Source of the DNA: Blastococcus saxobsidens
GTDB taxonomy: Bacteria; Actinomycetota; Actinomycetes; Mycobacteriales; Geodermatophilaceae
Direction: 5' to 3'
Assembly (NCBI RefSeq): GCF_010682065.1
Contig: NZ_JAAGWG010000016.1
Coordinates: 1-64,000, forward strand
DNA: 64,000 nucleotides
Every line of letters starts with the position of its first letter. Within the stretch, counting starts at the first letter, position 1. The notes beneath the pieces are model-generated. The model saw only the letters and a list, made by a program, of their open reading frames with translations, searched no databases and was not told the DNA's origin. Shown in pieces: positions 17,748-26,059 of the stretch. Both the position numbers and the translations under genes were made by a program.

Positions 17748-18191
17748 ATGGCAGCACACAATCAGGTCCTCGCCGCGCTCTACGAGGCCTACAACCGGCA
17801 CGACGCCGACGCGGCCGCCGAGCTCTATGTGCGGGACGGCACGCACGAGGACGTCGCCGTCGGACGTCCGGCCCGTGGCCGCGAGGCCATCGCCGCCGGA
17901 CTGCACCGCCTGTTCACCGCCTTCCCCGATGCGCGGTGGACGCCCTCGAAACAGCTCGAGCACGACGGCAGGGCCTTCGGCACGTACCTGCTCACGGGAA
18001 CCCTCCAGCAGGACATGGGGCCGTTCCCGGCCGGCGGGCAGCGCCTGGAGCTGCGCGGCGTACACGTGCTCGAGACCGACTCGGGGCTGATCCGGCTGTC
18101 CCAGGACTTCTGGGACAGCGCCACCTTTCAGCGCCAGATGGCGCCCACCACATCACCCACCACATCACCCGAAGGAGAAACGACGGCATGA
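17748..18191 (+). CDS. SnoaL-like / NTF2-fold protein
   Basis: The 147-residue protein shows the SnoaL/ketosteroid-isomerase-like pattern: an N-terminal helix with LYEAYNRHDADAAAELY, a strand pair with REAIAAGLHRLFTAFPD, and C-terminal beta strands. Members include polyketide cyclases, dehalogenase-like enzymes and binding proteins. It is the first gene of the hydroxyquinol operon, and its stop overlaps the monooxygenase start (ATGA). It may bind or isomerise the aromatic substrate or its reactive quinone product. The repeated TTSPTTSPEG tail looks disordered. Confidence 0.75.
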   Translation: MAAHNQVLAALYEAYNRHDADAAAELYVRDGTHEDVAVGRPARGREAIAAGLHRLFTAFPDARWTPSKQLEHDGRAFGTYLLTGTLQQDMGPFPAGGQRLELRGVHVLETDSGLIRLSQDFWDSATFQRQMAPTTSPTTSPEGETTA

Positions 18192-19795
18192 GAACCGGTC
18201 AGGAATACCTGGAGTCCCTGCGCGACGGTCGGCGCGTTTACGTCGGCGGCGAGCTGATCGAGGACATCACCACGCACCCGAAGACCCGCGGCTACGCGCA
18301 GGCCATCGCCGACTACTACGACCTGCACCTAGACCCCAAGCATCAGGACATCACCACCTTCATCGACGAGAACGGCAACCGGCAGTCGATGCACTGGTTC
18401 CTGCCGCGGTCGAAGGAAGACGCCGTGCGCCGACGCGAGTACTGCGAGTTCTTGTTCCGGCACTTTAAGGGCGGCATCTTCACCCGGCCGCCAGAGGGCA
18501 TGAACGTCGTGATGTTCATGCAGGTCGACGACCCGGCGCCGTGGGCGGAGAACTCGCGCTTCAAGGGCAAGCACCGCGACCTGTCGGGCAACATCGAGCG
18601 GCAGTGGGAAGAAGTCACATCCAAGGACCACGCCATCACGCCGATGTTCATCGACATCCAGTTCGACCGCGGCCGGGACGACGCGCTGGCCGAGACTCCG
18701 ATGCTGAAGATCATCGAGGAGAAGGATGAGGGCATCCTGGTCCGCGGCTGGAAGGCCATCGGGACCTCCGTACCCTTTGTGAACCACCTGCTGATCGGCA
18801 ACTTGTGGCGCCCCGGCCAGACGCCGGAACAGACCGTCTACGCGCTCGTGCCGATCGCGACGCCCGGGATAAGCATCGTCGCCCGCGAGTCGCGTGCCAC
18901 CCCGGACGCCGACCCGTACGACCGGCCGCTGGCCACCATCGGGGACGAGCTGGACGCGATGGCGTACTTCGACGACGTGCTCATCCCGTGGGAGCAGGTG
19001 CAGCACATCGGCAACCCCGACCACGCCAAGTGGTACCCGCAGCGGCAGTTCGACTGGGTGCACCTGGAGACCCAGATCAGGCACACCGTGCACGCGGAGC
19101 TGATGGTGGGGCTGGCCCTGCTGATCACCCAGGCGCTGGGCACGGCGAACAATCCGGTCGTGCAGCAGCAGCTGGCCGAGCTGATCCGCTTCCGGGAGAC
19201 CTGCCGGGCGTTCATGATCGCGGCCGAGGAGACCGGCTTCCACACGCCCGGCGGGCTCTACAAGCCAAACAACATCTTCGCGGACTTCGGCCGCGCCCAC
19301 TACCTCGAGCACCAGCACGAGATGGTCAACCGACTGATCGACTTCTGTGGTCGCGGCGTGGTCATGCAGCCGACCAGGCGCGAGTTGGACCACCCCTACC
19401 TCGGGCCGAAGCTGGAGGAGGCGCTCCGCGGCGCCGAGATCAGCGCGCGTGACCGGATCAAGATCTTCCGGCAGATCAGCGAGCGGTTCCTCACCGAGTG
19501 GGGCACCCGGCACGAGATGTTCGAGAAGTTCAACGGCACGCCGCTCTACCTGATCAACCTGCTCACCATGCAGCGCACCGAATATCAGGTGGACGGCCCC
19601 TTGACCGAGCTCGCCCGCGAGGTCCTCGACTTCGGCGACACGGCCGAGCTCGGCCACCGAGCGCAGGAGGCGGAGCAGAAGTCGCACTACGCCAGCGTCC
19701 GCTTCCAGCCCGAGTACGCCCGCGCGCAGGACGTGCACAAGGGCTACATCGCAGAGGCGCAGAAGCCGACCGAGGAACTGGCCAGCGACGTGTGA
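18188..19795 (+). CDS. reduced-flavin-dependent aromatic monooxygenase (HpaB/TcpA/NpcA type)
   Basis: The 535-residue protein begins with MRTGQEYLESLRDGRRVYV, the standard opening of the 4-hydroxyphenylacetate 3-monooxygenase large-component family, and has the expected length. Relatives use FADH2 from a partner reductase to hydroxylate phenols and displace chloride or nitrite para or ortho to the hydroxyl (TftD, TcpA, HadA, NpcA), giving hydroxyquinol. The following dioxygenase and maleylacetate reductase make that role likely here. The partner reductase is probably the N-terminal half of the fusion at 13387-14535. The start codon overlaps the preceding stop. Confidence 0.9.
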   Translation: MRTGQEYLESLRDGRRVYVGGELIEDITTHPKTRGYAQAIADYYDLHLDPKHQDITTFIDENGNRQSMHWFLPRSKEDAVRRREYCEFLFRHFKGGIFTRPPEGMNVVMFMQVDDPAPWAENSRFKGKHRDLSGNIERQWEEVTSKDHAITPMFIDIQFDRGRDDALAETPMLKIIEEKDEGILVRGWKAIGTSVPFVNHLLIGNLWRPGQTPEQTVYALVPIATPGISIVARESRATPDADPYDRPLATIGDELDAMAYFDDVLIPWEQVQHIGNPDHAKWYPQRQFDWVHLETQIRHTVHAELMVGLALLITQALGTANNPVVQQQLAELIRFRETCRAFMIAAEETGFHTPGGLYKPNNIFADFGRAHYLEHQHEMVNRLIDFCGRGVVMQPTRRELDHPYLGPKLEEALRGAEISARDRIKIFRQISERFLTEWGTRHEMFEKFNGTPLYLINLLTMQRTEYQVDGPLTELAREVLDFGDTAELGHRAQEAEQKSHYASVRFQPEYARAQDVHKGYIAEAQKPTEELASDV

Positions 19796-19811
19796 CCACG
19801 CGGTGGGCCGG

Positions 19812-19834
19812 GCCGGAGGGGCATACCCTCCGGC
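19812..19834 (+). terminator. hairpin between monooxygenase and FAD-synthetase-like genes
   Basis: GCCGGAGGG and CCCTCCGGC (19812-19820 and 19826-19834) form a perfect 9-bp stem with a 5-base loop, 17 bases after the monooxygenase stop. It may attenuate transcription or protect the upstream mRNA, so that the monooxygenase is made in excess over downstream enzymes. No T-run follows. Confidence 0.45.
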
Positions 19835-19890
19835 TCGGCTCACCGCCGGATCACAGACCGATGGCTACTACTGCGACGGGAGGACTCCCC

Positions 19891-20697
19891 ATGCGCGTGA
19901 ACACAAATCCCGGCGCCCTGCCACGGGTGCCCCGCGCCGTCGCCCTCGGCACATTCGACGGCGTCCACTGCGGACATCGTGGCTTGGTGGCGCGCGCCTA
20001 CGGCACCGGGCTCGTGCCGACCGTCGTCACTTTCGATCCGCACCCGCGTCGGGTCCTGGGGCGAGCGGTCTCGCTGATCACCACCCTTGACCGCCGCTTC
20101 GAACTGCTTGCCGACGCCGGGGCCGCGGACGTGCTCGTAGCCGCCTTCACCGAGGAGGTCGCCCGGATGAGCGCCGAGGACTGGGCCGAGCAGGTGCTGC
20201 GGCCGATCGGCACGGAACGTGTGATCGTGGGGGAGGGCTTCCGCTTCGGCGTCCGTGCCGCGGGGGACGCCGATACACTGCGCCGGCTGGGCTTCGCCGT
20301 CGACGAGCTGCCGCTGCAGGCGGGTGCCTCGTCCAGCCGCATCCGCGCGCACATTGCCGCCGGGGAGCTGGCCGCCGCCGCCGGGCTGCTCGGCCGCCCG
20401 TTTGAGCTGGAGGGTCGGGCGACCATGGCGCCGCAGCCCGGCCGGGTCCACATCTCGCCGGAACCCGGAACCGCAGTGCCCGCGCCCGGCATCTACGCCG
20501 GACGAGCTCTCGGCTGGCCCGTTCTCGCCACCGTCGCCGGGGACGGGCCGGTCGAGGTGCGCGTCGCCGCCCCCGTCGCCGTCCGTTGTCCCGTTCTGCT
20601 GCGGGTGGAGCTGCCCTGCGACGCAGTGACATCGCCGCCTGGCCCAAGCCGACTCGGTCGTCTCTCGCATCCCTTCGTCTACGGAATGGCGTCGTGA
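19891..20697 (+). CDS. FAD synthetase-like protein (RibF N-terminal domain, degenerate kinase domain)
   Basis: The 268-residue protein has the FMN adenylyltransferase motifs of RibF: GTFDGVHCGH at 20-29, TFDPHP, and SSSRIR at 147-152. After residue 170 a riboflavin-kinase-like start (LLGRPFELEGRA) and GIYAG are recognisable, but the Gly-x-Pro-Thr-x-Asn ATP/Mg site and the catalytic Glu region are absent. It is also shorter than a usual RibF of about 310 residues. It should make FAD from FMN but probably cannot phosphorylate riboflavin. GGGAGGA before the ATG at 19891 decides the start over an upstream ATG at 19861. Its place beside a flavin monooxygenase suggests local FAD supply. Confidence 0.78.
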   Translation: MRVNTNPGALPRVPRAVALGTFDGVHCGHRGLVARAYGTGLVPTVVTFDPHPRRVLGRAVSLITTLDRRFELLADAGAADVLVAAFTEEVARMSAEDWAEQVLRPIGTERVIVGEGFRFGVRAAGDADTLRRLGFAVDELPLQAGASSSRIRAHIAAGELAAAAGLLGRPFELEGRATMAPQPGRVHISPEPGTAVPAPGIYAGRALGWPVLATVAGDGPVEVRVAAPVAVRCPVLLRVELPCDAVTSPPGPSRLGRLSHPFVYGMAS

Positions 20698-20870
20698 TCA
20701 CAATCTCCGACGGCCGGGATGCCGTGCTGCTCGGCCGGGTCCGCAGCCCTGATGTGGACTTCACGGCGCGGCAACCACCCGCCGGTGCAGCTCCAGACGG
20801 CGCAGCCTCCTCAACAATCATGGCGCTGGCGGCCGGAAATGCGGCCGTGACACATCAGGAGATCAGGTGA
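20694..20870 (+). CDS. possible small protein, 58 aa, between two overlapping genes
   Basis: A GTG at 20694 overlaps the preceding TGA (GTGA), and the frame closes with a TGA overlapping the GTG of the dioxygenase at 20867. Filling the gap exactly with stop-start overlaps at both ends suggests translation. The sequence (ITISDGRDAVLLGRVRSPDV, then Ala/Pro-rich) matches no family I recognise. It may be an eroded gene or only a translational bridge. Confidence 0.35.
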   Translation: MITISDGRDAVLLGRVRSPDVDFTARQPPAGAAPDGAASSTIMALAAGNAAVTHQEIR

Positions 20871-21805
20871 ACGGACAGGAATTGTTCAGTGAGGAGCGGT
20901 CGGCCGCGGTGGTCGCGGCGAGCTTCCAAGGCACGCGGGATGAACGCCTACGCCAGGTCATGACCTCGCTGGTGCGGCACGTGCATGCCTTCGTCAAGGA
21001 CGTGGAGCTGACCGAAGCCGAGTGGGGCAAGGCGATTGCCTTCCTGACCGCCACCGGTCAGCAGTGCGACGGCGTGCGACAGGAGTTCATCCTGCTCTCC
21101 GACATCCTCGGCGTCTCGATGCTGGTCGAGACGATGAACCACCGCACCGGCGGCACCTCGACCGAATCCACGGTCCTTGGTCCTTTCCACATGGTGGAGT
21201 CCCCGCCGCGTGAACTGGGTGCCAACATCGCTCTGGACGGCAAGGGCGCGCCCTGCCTGATCACCGGGCAGGTCAGCGGGCCTGACGGCGAGCCGCTGGC
21301 CGGCGCGCAGGTGGATGTCTGGCAGGCCAACGAGGACGGCTTCTACGACGTCCAGCAACCCGGTATCCAGCCCGAGCGCAACCTGCGAGGCCTATTCACC
21401 ACCGACGCCGGTGGCGGGTTCTGGTTCCGGTCGATCGTGCCGCGCTACTACCCGATCCCCGCCGACGGGCCGGTGGGAGAACTGCTCGCCGCCACCGGGC
21501 GGCACCCCTACCGCCCTGCGCACGTGCACTTCATCGTCACCGCCGCCGGCTACCGGCCGGTCACCACCCACGTGTTCGTCGCCGGGGATCCCTACATCGA
21601 CTCCGACGCCGTCTTCGGCGTCAAGGACAGCCTGATCCGGGAGTTCCCTGTTGTCGACGCCCCGGCGAGAGCGGCCGAGGTCGGGCTACCCAACCCGTTC
21701 CGCACCGTGCACTTCGACGTCACCCTGCTGCGCGAGGAGCAGGCGCCGCTGGCGGCGCAGCCGGCCGAGGTGCAACCGATCCCCGTGCCCGGCGCGCTGG
21801 CGTGA
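20867..21805 (+). CDS. intradiol hydroxyquinol 1,2-dioxygenase
   Basis: The 312-residue protein has the N-terminal helical dimer domain (residues of about 25-100) and the beta-sandwich catalytic domain of intradiol dioxygenases. Fe(III) ligands are visible as Tyr in DGFYDVQ, Tyr in RYYPIP and two His in RPAHVHFIV. The overall form (MVETMNHRTGGTSTESTVLGPFH) is that of hydroxyquinol rather than plain catechol dioxygenases. It would open hydroxyquinol to maleylacetate. The GTG at 20867 follows AGGAG. The stop overlaps the reductase gene. Confidence 0.88.
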   Translation: MNGQELFSEERSAAVVAASFQGTRDERLRQVMTSLVRHVHAFVKDVELTEAEWGKAIAFLTATGQQCDGVRQEFILLSDILGVSMLVETMNHRTGGTSTESTVLGPFHMVESPPRELGANIALDGKGAPCLITGQVSGPDGEPLAGAQVDVWQANEDGFYDVQQPGIQPERNLRGLFTTDAGGGFWFRSIVPRYYPIPADGPVGELLAATGRHPYRPAHVHFIVTAAGYRPVTTHVFVAGDPYIDSDAVFGVKDSLIREFPVVDAPARAAEVGLPNPFRTVHFDVTLLREEQAPLAAQPAEVQPIPVPGALA

Positions 21806-22911
21806 CCCGGTCCTTCCGCTATTCCGCGCTGCCGATGCGGGTGGTCTTCGGCGCTGGGGCGTTGCTCGGGCTGCCTGCGGAGGTCGAGGCCCTCGGGTTG
21901 TCCCGGGTGCTGGTGCTCTGCTCGCCGGAGCAGGAGAAGGTCGGCCGGCAGGTCGCCGCCGCGCTCGGCGAGCGGGCCGCCGGGGTGCTGGCCGAGGCGC
22001 GCATGCACGTCCCCGTCGAGGTAGCGACCCGTGCCCGGGACCTCGCCCGCGAGCTCGGCGCCGACGGCTGCGTCGCCGTCGGCGGCGGCTCGGCGATCGG
22101 GCTAGGCAAGGCGATCGCGCTGGAGCACGGCCTGCCCGTGGTGGCCGTCCCGACCACCTACGCCGGGTCCGAGATGACCACCATCTGGGGACTCACCGAG
22201 TCGGGGGAGAAACGGACCGGCCGCGACGAGCGCGTGCTGCCGCGCAGCGTCCTCTACGACCCCGAGCTCACGACCAGCCTGCCGACGCGGCTGTCGGTCA
22301 CGAGCGGGATCAACGCGATCGCCCACGCGGTCGAGGGCCTCTACGCCCCGGACGCCTCGCCGATCGTCTCTCTGATGGCCGAGGAGGGGGCACGGGCCCT
22401 GGCAGCGGCGCTGCCCGCCATCGTGGCCGACGGCACCGACCTCGAGGCCCGCGCCCAGGCCCAGTACGGCGCCTGGCTGTGCGGCGCGGTGCTGGGCGCA
22501 ACCACCATGTCGCTGCACCACAAGCTCTGCCACACGCTCGGCGGGACGCTGGACCTGCCGCACGCGGAGACCCACACCGTAGTGCTGCCGTACGCCCTCG
22601 CCTACAACCAGCCAGCAGCACCGCAGGCCGTGGCGGCCCTATCCCGCGCGCTCGGCGACGTCCCGGACCCGGCCCGCGCGCTGTGGGAGCTGGCCGGCCG
22701 GCTCGGAGCGCCGCGCTCGCTGCGCGAGCTTGGCATGGCCGTCGACGACATCTCCCGCGTCGTGGAGATCGCCCTGGCCAGTCCGTACGCCAACCCTCGG
22801 CCGCTGAGCCGGGAGGGCATCGACCGCCTGCTCCGTGCGGCCTGGCGCGGGGACCCACCCGGCGCGGTCGGCGGCACCTCCCGGGTCCTTCCGGGCACGA
22901 GCGCCGGCTGA
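21802..22911 (+). CDS. maleylacetate reductase
   Basis: The 369-residue protein belongs to the iron-alcohol-dehydrogenase superfamily in its maleylacetate reductase branch. It has GGGSAIGLGKAIA for NAD(P)H, VPTTYAGSEMTTIWG, and metal/active-site His in HAVEGLY and in HHKLCHTLGG. It reduces maleylacetate to 3-oxoadipate, which enters central metabolism through host enzymes. It starts with a GTG overlapping the dioxygenase stop and is the last gene of the operon. Together with the previous genes it completes the conversion of a phenol to 3-oxoadipate. Confidence 0.92.
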   Translation: MTRSFRYSALPMRVVFGAGALLGLPAEVEALGLSRVLVLCSPEQEKVGRQVAAALGERAAGVLAEARMHVPVEVATRARDLARELGADGCVAVGGGSAIGLGKAIALEHGLPVVAVPTTYAGSEMTTIWGLTESGEKRTGRDERVLPRSVLYDPELTTSLPTRLSVTSGINAIAHAVEGLYAPDASPIVSLMAEEGARALAAALPAIVADGTDLEARAQAQYGAWLCGAVLGATTMSLHHKLCHTLGGTLDLPHAETHTVVLPYALAYNQPAAPQAVAALSRALGDVPDPARALWELAGRLGAPRSLRELGMAVDDISRVVEIALASPYANPRPLSREGIDRLLRAAWRGDPPGAVGGTSRVLPGTSAG

Positions 22912-22965
22912 CACGTGAGGCGGGGCGGAGGGACGCGCTGCGTGTGCGGAGGAGGGCGTCGATCG

Positions 22966-23588
22966 CTACAAGGCGAGGGCGCGCGCGATGGCGATCACCA
23001 GCCCGGTCGCTGCTCGTACCAGTGGCCGAAGGTGATCAGCAGGAGGTCCGCGGCCTCGTCGGGTTAGTCGTCCAGGGCGGCGCGCAGAAGGGCGTTTTCC
23101 ACGTCGATGGGGGGTGACTCCGGCGAGGATCGTGGCGGCCGCCTGCCGGTGCTCGGCGACGATTTGGTGACCAGGCGTGCCGTCGGCGGCGAGGTGCGGG
23201 ATCACGGTGAGGGCCTCCAGCACACCCTGGGCGGCGATGGAGTCGGCCAGCCCGGACAGGTCGCCGAGGTCGTCGCGGATGTTGCGGGGGTGCACGGCCA
23301 GTCCCGGGGGTCCAGCCACACCAGCCGGTGTGCCCGGCCGCTGTCCTCGGCCGTTCCGGCGCGTGCGCCGCCGGTGCCGGCCGAGTCGACGTGCTCCTTG
23401 TTGCGCTGCTCGATCCCGGCACCTTGAGCGTTCTCGGTCGCGGAAGGCTCGTCGGGCGTGCCCTCCGGGCCGGTGTTCAGGGCGGTGACTGTCGTGGTCG
23501 TGGTCATGGCGGGTTCTCCTTCGATGCTCTGCGCGGTGGGGGTGCTGTCGGAGGGCGTGCTGTCGGCGGGGGTGCTGGTGGCGGTCAT
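22966..23588 (-). pseudogene. ParB-like nuclease-domain protein, disrupted
   Basis: From 23588 a Thr/Ser-rich leader leads to RAHRLVWLDPRD. A one-base deletion near 23300 then moves the ParB core HPRNIRDDLGDLSGLADSI into another frame, continuing to QAAATILAGV. Further on, the ParB-like tail VENALLRAALDD hits an in-frame stop and resumes with DEAADLLLITFGHWYEQ. At least three lesions are visible. The intact form would be a plasmid-type ParB-domain protein of the kind found beside ArdC genes in actinobacterial elements. Ribosome sites precede ATGs at both 23588 and 23507. Confidence 0.75.
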
Positions 23589-23604
23589 GTCTTGCTCTCC
23601 CCGC

Positions 23605-24711
23605 TCAGGCGGTGGCGAGGACGCGGGCGCCCACGGCCTGCGTGACCGGTCCGGCGGGCGGGGCGGTTTCCCCATCCCCGGACGGGTTCTCGGGGCCCTC
23701 GGCGCCGTCGAGGTGGTCGAGGATGCGGCGGGCGGCGGCGGTCACCGTGGCCGCGGCGGCGCGGACGACGTCGGTGTCCCCGGCCGACCAGGCAGCGACG
23801 TAGGGGACGGTGTAGACGCCGGCGTCCAGCCCGGCCCAGGCGGTGACGATGTAGGCGACGGACTCGGCTTCGGCCTCCGCCTCCCCGCGGCAGCCCCGAT
23901 AGTCGTAGCCCTCGGTGGTGTGCCCGCACTCGATGTGCGCCAGCTCGTGGGCGAGGGTCTTGACCGCCTGCGCGTCGGCGACGTCCGGGCGGACCCGCAC
24001 GGTTCGGGCGGCCGGGTCGGTGACGCCGTTGGCCTGCCCGCAGGCCTCGCGGGCGAGCGTGTAGCCGTGCGCGGCGACTTGGGCGGCCAGCGCCTCCCAC
24101 AGGGCGGCAGGGGCGTCACCGGTCAGCAGCTCCGGCACAACGTCGGGCAGCGGATCGCCGTCGGTCTGGGAGATGTCGAAGACGTGCGCGATCCGGAAGC
24201 CGCGCAGCACCCGCCCCCCGGCCGGTCGTTCGGTGTCCCTGCCGGCCGGCTCCGCCGCCGTCCCTGTCGCCGTCGTGGCGGCGGGTGAGGCCTGACGGGT
24301 GTCCTGCCCGGTGCCGGTGTCGGCTCGGGTGTCCTTGGGGGCGTAAGTGCAGGGGGCCAGGACCGCGAGCCCGGTGGACCCCTTGACCACGCTGCGGCCC
24401 AGCGCCCTCCAGGTGCCGAACCCAGCAACCCGGGTGGGGCTGATGCCCAGCCGCGCGGCCTGCAGCTCGATCAGCAGCTGGTTGTTGAGGCTGTAGGTGT
24501 GGAACTTCGCGGCGGCATCGAGCATCGCCCGCCACTGCGGGTCGGCGGTGAGCGCGTCGACCTGCTCGCCGATCTGCTCGTGCAGGGCGGCGATCTTCGC
24601 TGCCCGCGCGGCGTCGGCGGCTTCTCGCGCCACCTCGCTGAGGTGAGCGCGCCTGCCCCGCTCGCCCTTGCCGGTGCGACTGCTGCTCGTTGTGCTGCTG
24701 GTGCTGGTCAT
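23605..24711 (-). CDS. ArdC-like antirestriction protein with zinc-metallopeptidase motif
   Basis: The product of about 368 residues has an N-terminal ArdC-type single-strand DNA-binding region (MLDAAAKFHTYSLNNQLLIELQ, and GFGTWRALGRSVVKGSTGLAVLAP) and a C-terminal metalloprotease site HELAHIECGH followed by a downstream Glu-rich EAEAEAESVAY. ArdC proteins protect incoming single-stranded plasmid DNA from restriction. The ATG at 24711 follows GGGAGGG. It is located just ahead of the ParB remnant and downstream of a long hairpin that could control it. Confidence 0.85.
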   Translation of the reverse strand: MTSTSSTTSSSRTGKGERGRRAHLSEVAREAADAARAAKIAALHEQIGEQVDALTADPQWRAMLDAAAKFHTYSLNNQLLIELQAARLGISPTRVAGFGTWRALGRSVVKGSTGLAVLAPCTYAPKDTRADTGTGQDTRQASPAATTATGTAAEPAGRDTERPAGGRVLRGFRIAHVFDISQTDGDPLPDVVPELLTGDAPAALWEALAAQVAAHGYTLAREACGQANGVTDPAARTVRVRPDVADAQAVKTLAHELAHIECGHTTEGYDYRGCRGEAEAEAESVAYIVTAWAGLDAGVYTVPYVAAWSAGDTDVVRAAAATVTAAARRILDHLDGAEGPENPSGDGETAPPAGPVTQAVGARVLATA

Positions 24712-24842
24712 CTGGACCCTCCCGAAGATGTAGCCGAAGCCGGTACGGGAGGGACCACGGAATCGGTGTCCTGCCACCCATTCCCCCGGCCCGTCCGGCA
24801 AAGAGCTCTGCTCAGGGGCCGGGAGCGACGGCGGGGGACGAG

Positions 24843-24898
24843 CGGACCAAGACTGCTTCCGCAGCGCAGCGCCCGAAGGGCGGAAGGATCTTGGTCCG
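24843..24898. repeat. 56-base imperfect hairpin upstream of the antirestriction gene
   Basis: CGGACCAAGA (24843-24852) pairs with 24889-24898, and CTTCCGC (24856-24862) pairs with 24880-24886, giving a long stem around a 17-base loop. It lies about 130 bases upstream of the ardC-like start. In plasmid leading regions such folds can act as single-strand promoters for antirestriction genes. That role is a hypothesis here; a transcription terminator is the alternative. Confidence 0.4.
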
Positions 24899-25235
24899 GT
24901 CGGGAGGAGACGGCGCGGGAGGCCCCTACGCTGAGCTGCCGGACGGGTCGGGGGACCAGCAAGGACAGCCCGCCGCAGGCGGACCTAGACGACGGCGCAG
25001 CCGGCGCCGCGCGCAGCGTGGCCCGAAGGGGGCTCCTGGCCTGCCCCAACCGTCGCGGCGCGACGACGCCGGCGGCGGGCCCACCGGATGGCGAGCCCCG
25101 GTCACCCGACACGTCGCGGGGGGCCCTGGCAGACCGGTCACGGGCCCTGCCGACTCGCCGTGGACCGAGTGCGGTGTCCAGTGCCATGAGTCGAGCGTGG
25201 CCAGGCCGGCGCTTGCCGAGGGCGTCCGTCCGTTT

Positions 25236-25508
25236 CCTGTGGACAGGAGCCGTTGTCCACAGGGACCGATTGCGCGGGAGCGCCCCGATGCTCACGGCCT
25301 TCATCAGCGGACTGGAGGACAACAGGAGGACAACTGGAGGAACCCCAGATCAGCAGCGGACCTCCAGTTCTCCAGCCTCTGTGCAACCACGGGCCCCCGA
25401 CTGTCCTCGGCCTACCGGAGAACGTGCTGCAGAAGCGCAGGTCGCGAAGGTCGGTCAGGGACAGCGTCGCGGCGGACAACCGGGCATCGGCCGGAGACGA
25501 ACTGGAGG
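25236..25508. other. candidate replication origin: inverted DnaA-box-like sites and short repeats
   Basis: CCTGTGGACA (25236-25245) and TGTCCACAGG (25254-25263) form a perfect 10-bp inverted repeat that contains TTGTCCACA at 25253-25261, the favoured DnaA box of high-GC actinobacteria. Downstream, ACTGGAGG occurs at 25311-25318, 25333-25340 and 25501-25508, with its inverse at 25361-25368. DnaA sites plus short iterated words are typical of a plasmid-like origin. No initiator gene was recognised, so this remains a proposal. Confidence 0.4.
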
Positions 25509-25765
25509 CGGTCCCCGGGAGACTGCTCATCGGGACGAGGCCGAACCCCAGCCGCAGGACCGGGGCCGTCCACCGGCTGTCCCGGCGCCGACCCCGGCGT
25601 CGGCAGATGAAGGGCCTCCATCCCTGAGGTGACGCGCCAGAAGCGGCCGCTACAGGAGAACAACCGGAGACCGTCAGACAAAGCTGGCTGTGAAGTGTCA
25701 CCACCGGGCCCGAAATGGCGCCTTCTGTGGTGAAGGCACCGCCCACCACCGCCCGGGAGCCAGAC

Positions 25766-25975
25766 ATGCCCGACCCCACCGCCGACCACGAGCCCGAGTT
25801 GCTCACCATCACCGAGGCCGCGGACGTGCTCCGCGCGCCGGTGGCCACCCTTCGGTACTGGCGACACCTCGGCATCGGCCCGAACAGCTTCCGACTCGGC
25901 CGGCGCGTCCTCTACCGCCGCGCCGACCTGCGCACCTGGATCGACGCACAAGCAGACCAGTCCCCGCACCGATAG
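25766..25975 (+). CDS. AlpA/excisionase-like DNA-binding protein, 69 aa
   Basis: A single MerR/AlpA-type helix-turn-helix fills most of the protein: LLTITEAADVLRAPVATLRY, then a recognition wing ending RRVLYRRADLRTWID. Proteins of this size beside integrated elements act as recombination directionality factors. The ATG at 25766 follows GGGAG, which selects it over an upstream in-frame ATG at 25715. It is far from the integrase gene (about 20 kb in the integrated form), but the two would be about 6 kb apart in the excised circle. Confidence 0.8.
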   Translation: MPDPTADHEPELLTITEAADVLRAPVATLRYWRHLGIGPNSFRLGRRVLYRRADLRTWIDAQADQSPHR

Positions 25976-26059
25976 CCCCGCACCTGCGGACAGCGGCTGG
26001 ACGGGAGCGGGGCCGCTTTCGGACGCCGGGGACGCGGTGAGGTCGGTGGCCACCACCGG

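Larger units (their letters stand above)
24712..25765. other. 1-kb noncoding control region of the element
   Basis: None of the frames here resembles a protein: they are Arg/Pro/Gly-rich with no recognisable motif and no ribosome site. The stretch holds the long hairpin at 24843-24898, the inverted DnaA-box-like pair at 25236-25263 and the repeats at 25311-25508, listed separately. Its place between the antirestriction and excisionase genes suits a plasmid-like control region. Confidence 0.5.

Noticed and set aside
24499..25632. Long plus-strand frames across the region between ardC-like and excisionase genes
   Set aside because: Composition is Arg/Pro/Gly/Thr-rich, no motif, no ribosome site, and they run through hairpins and repeats. 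I treat the region as noncoding.
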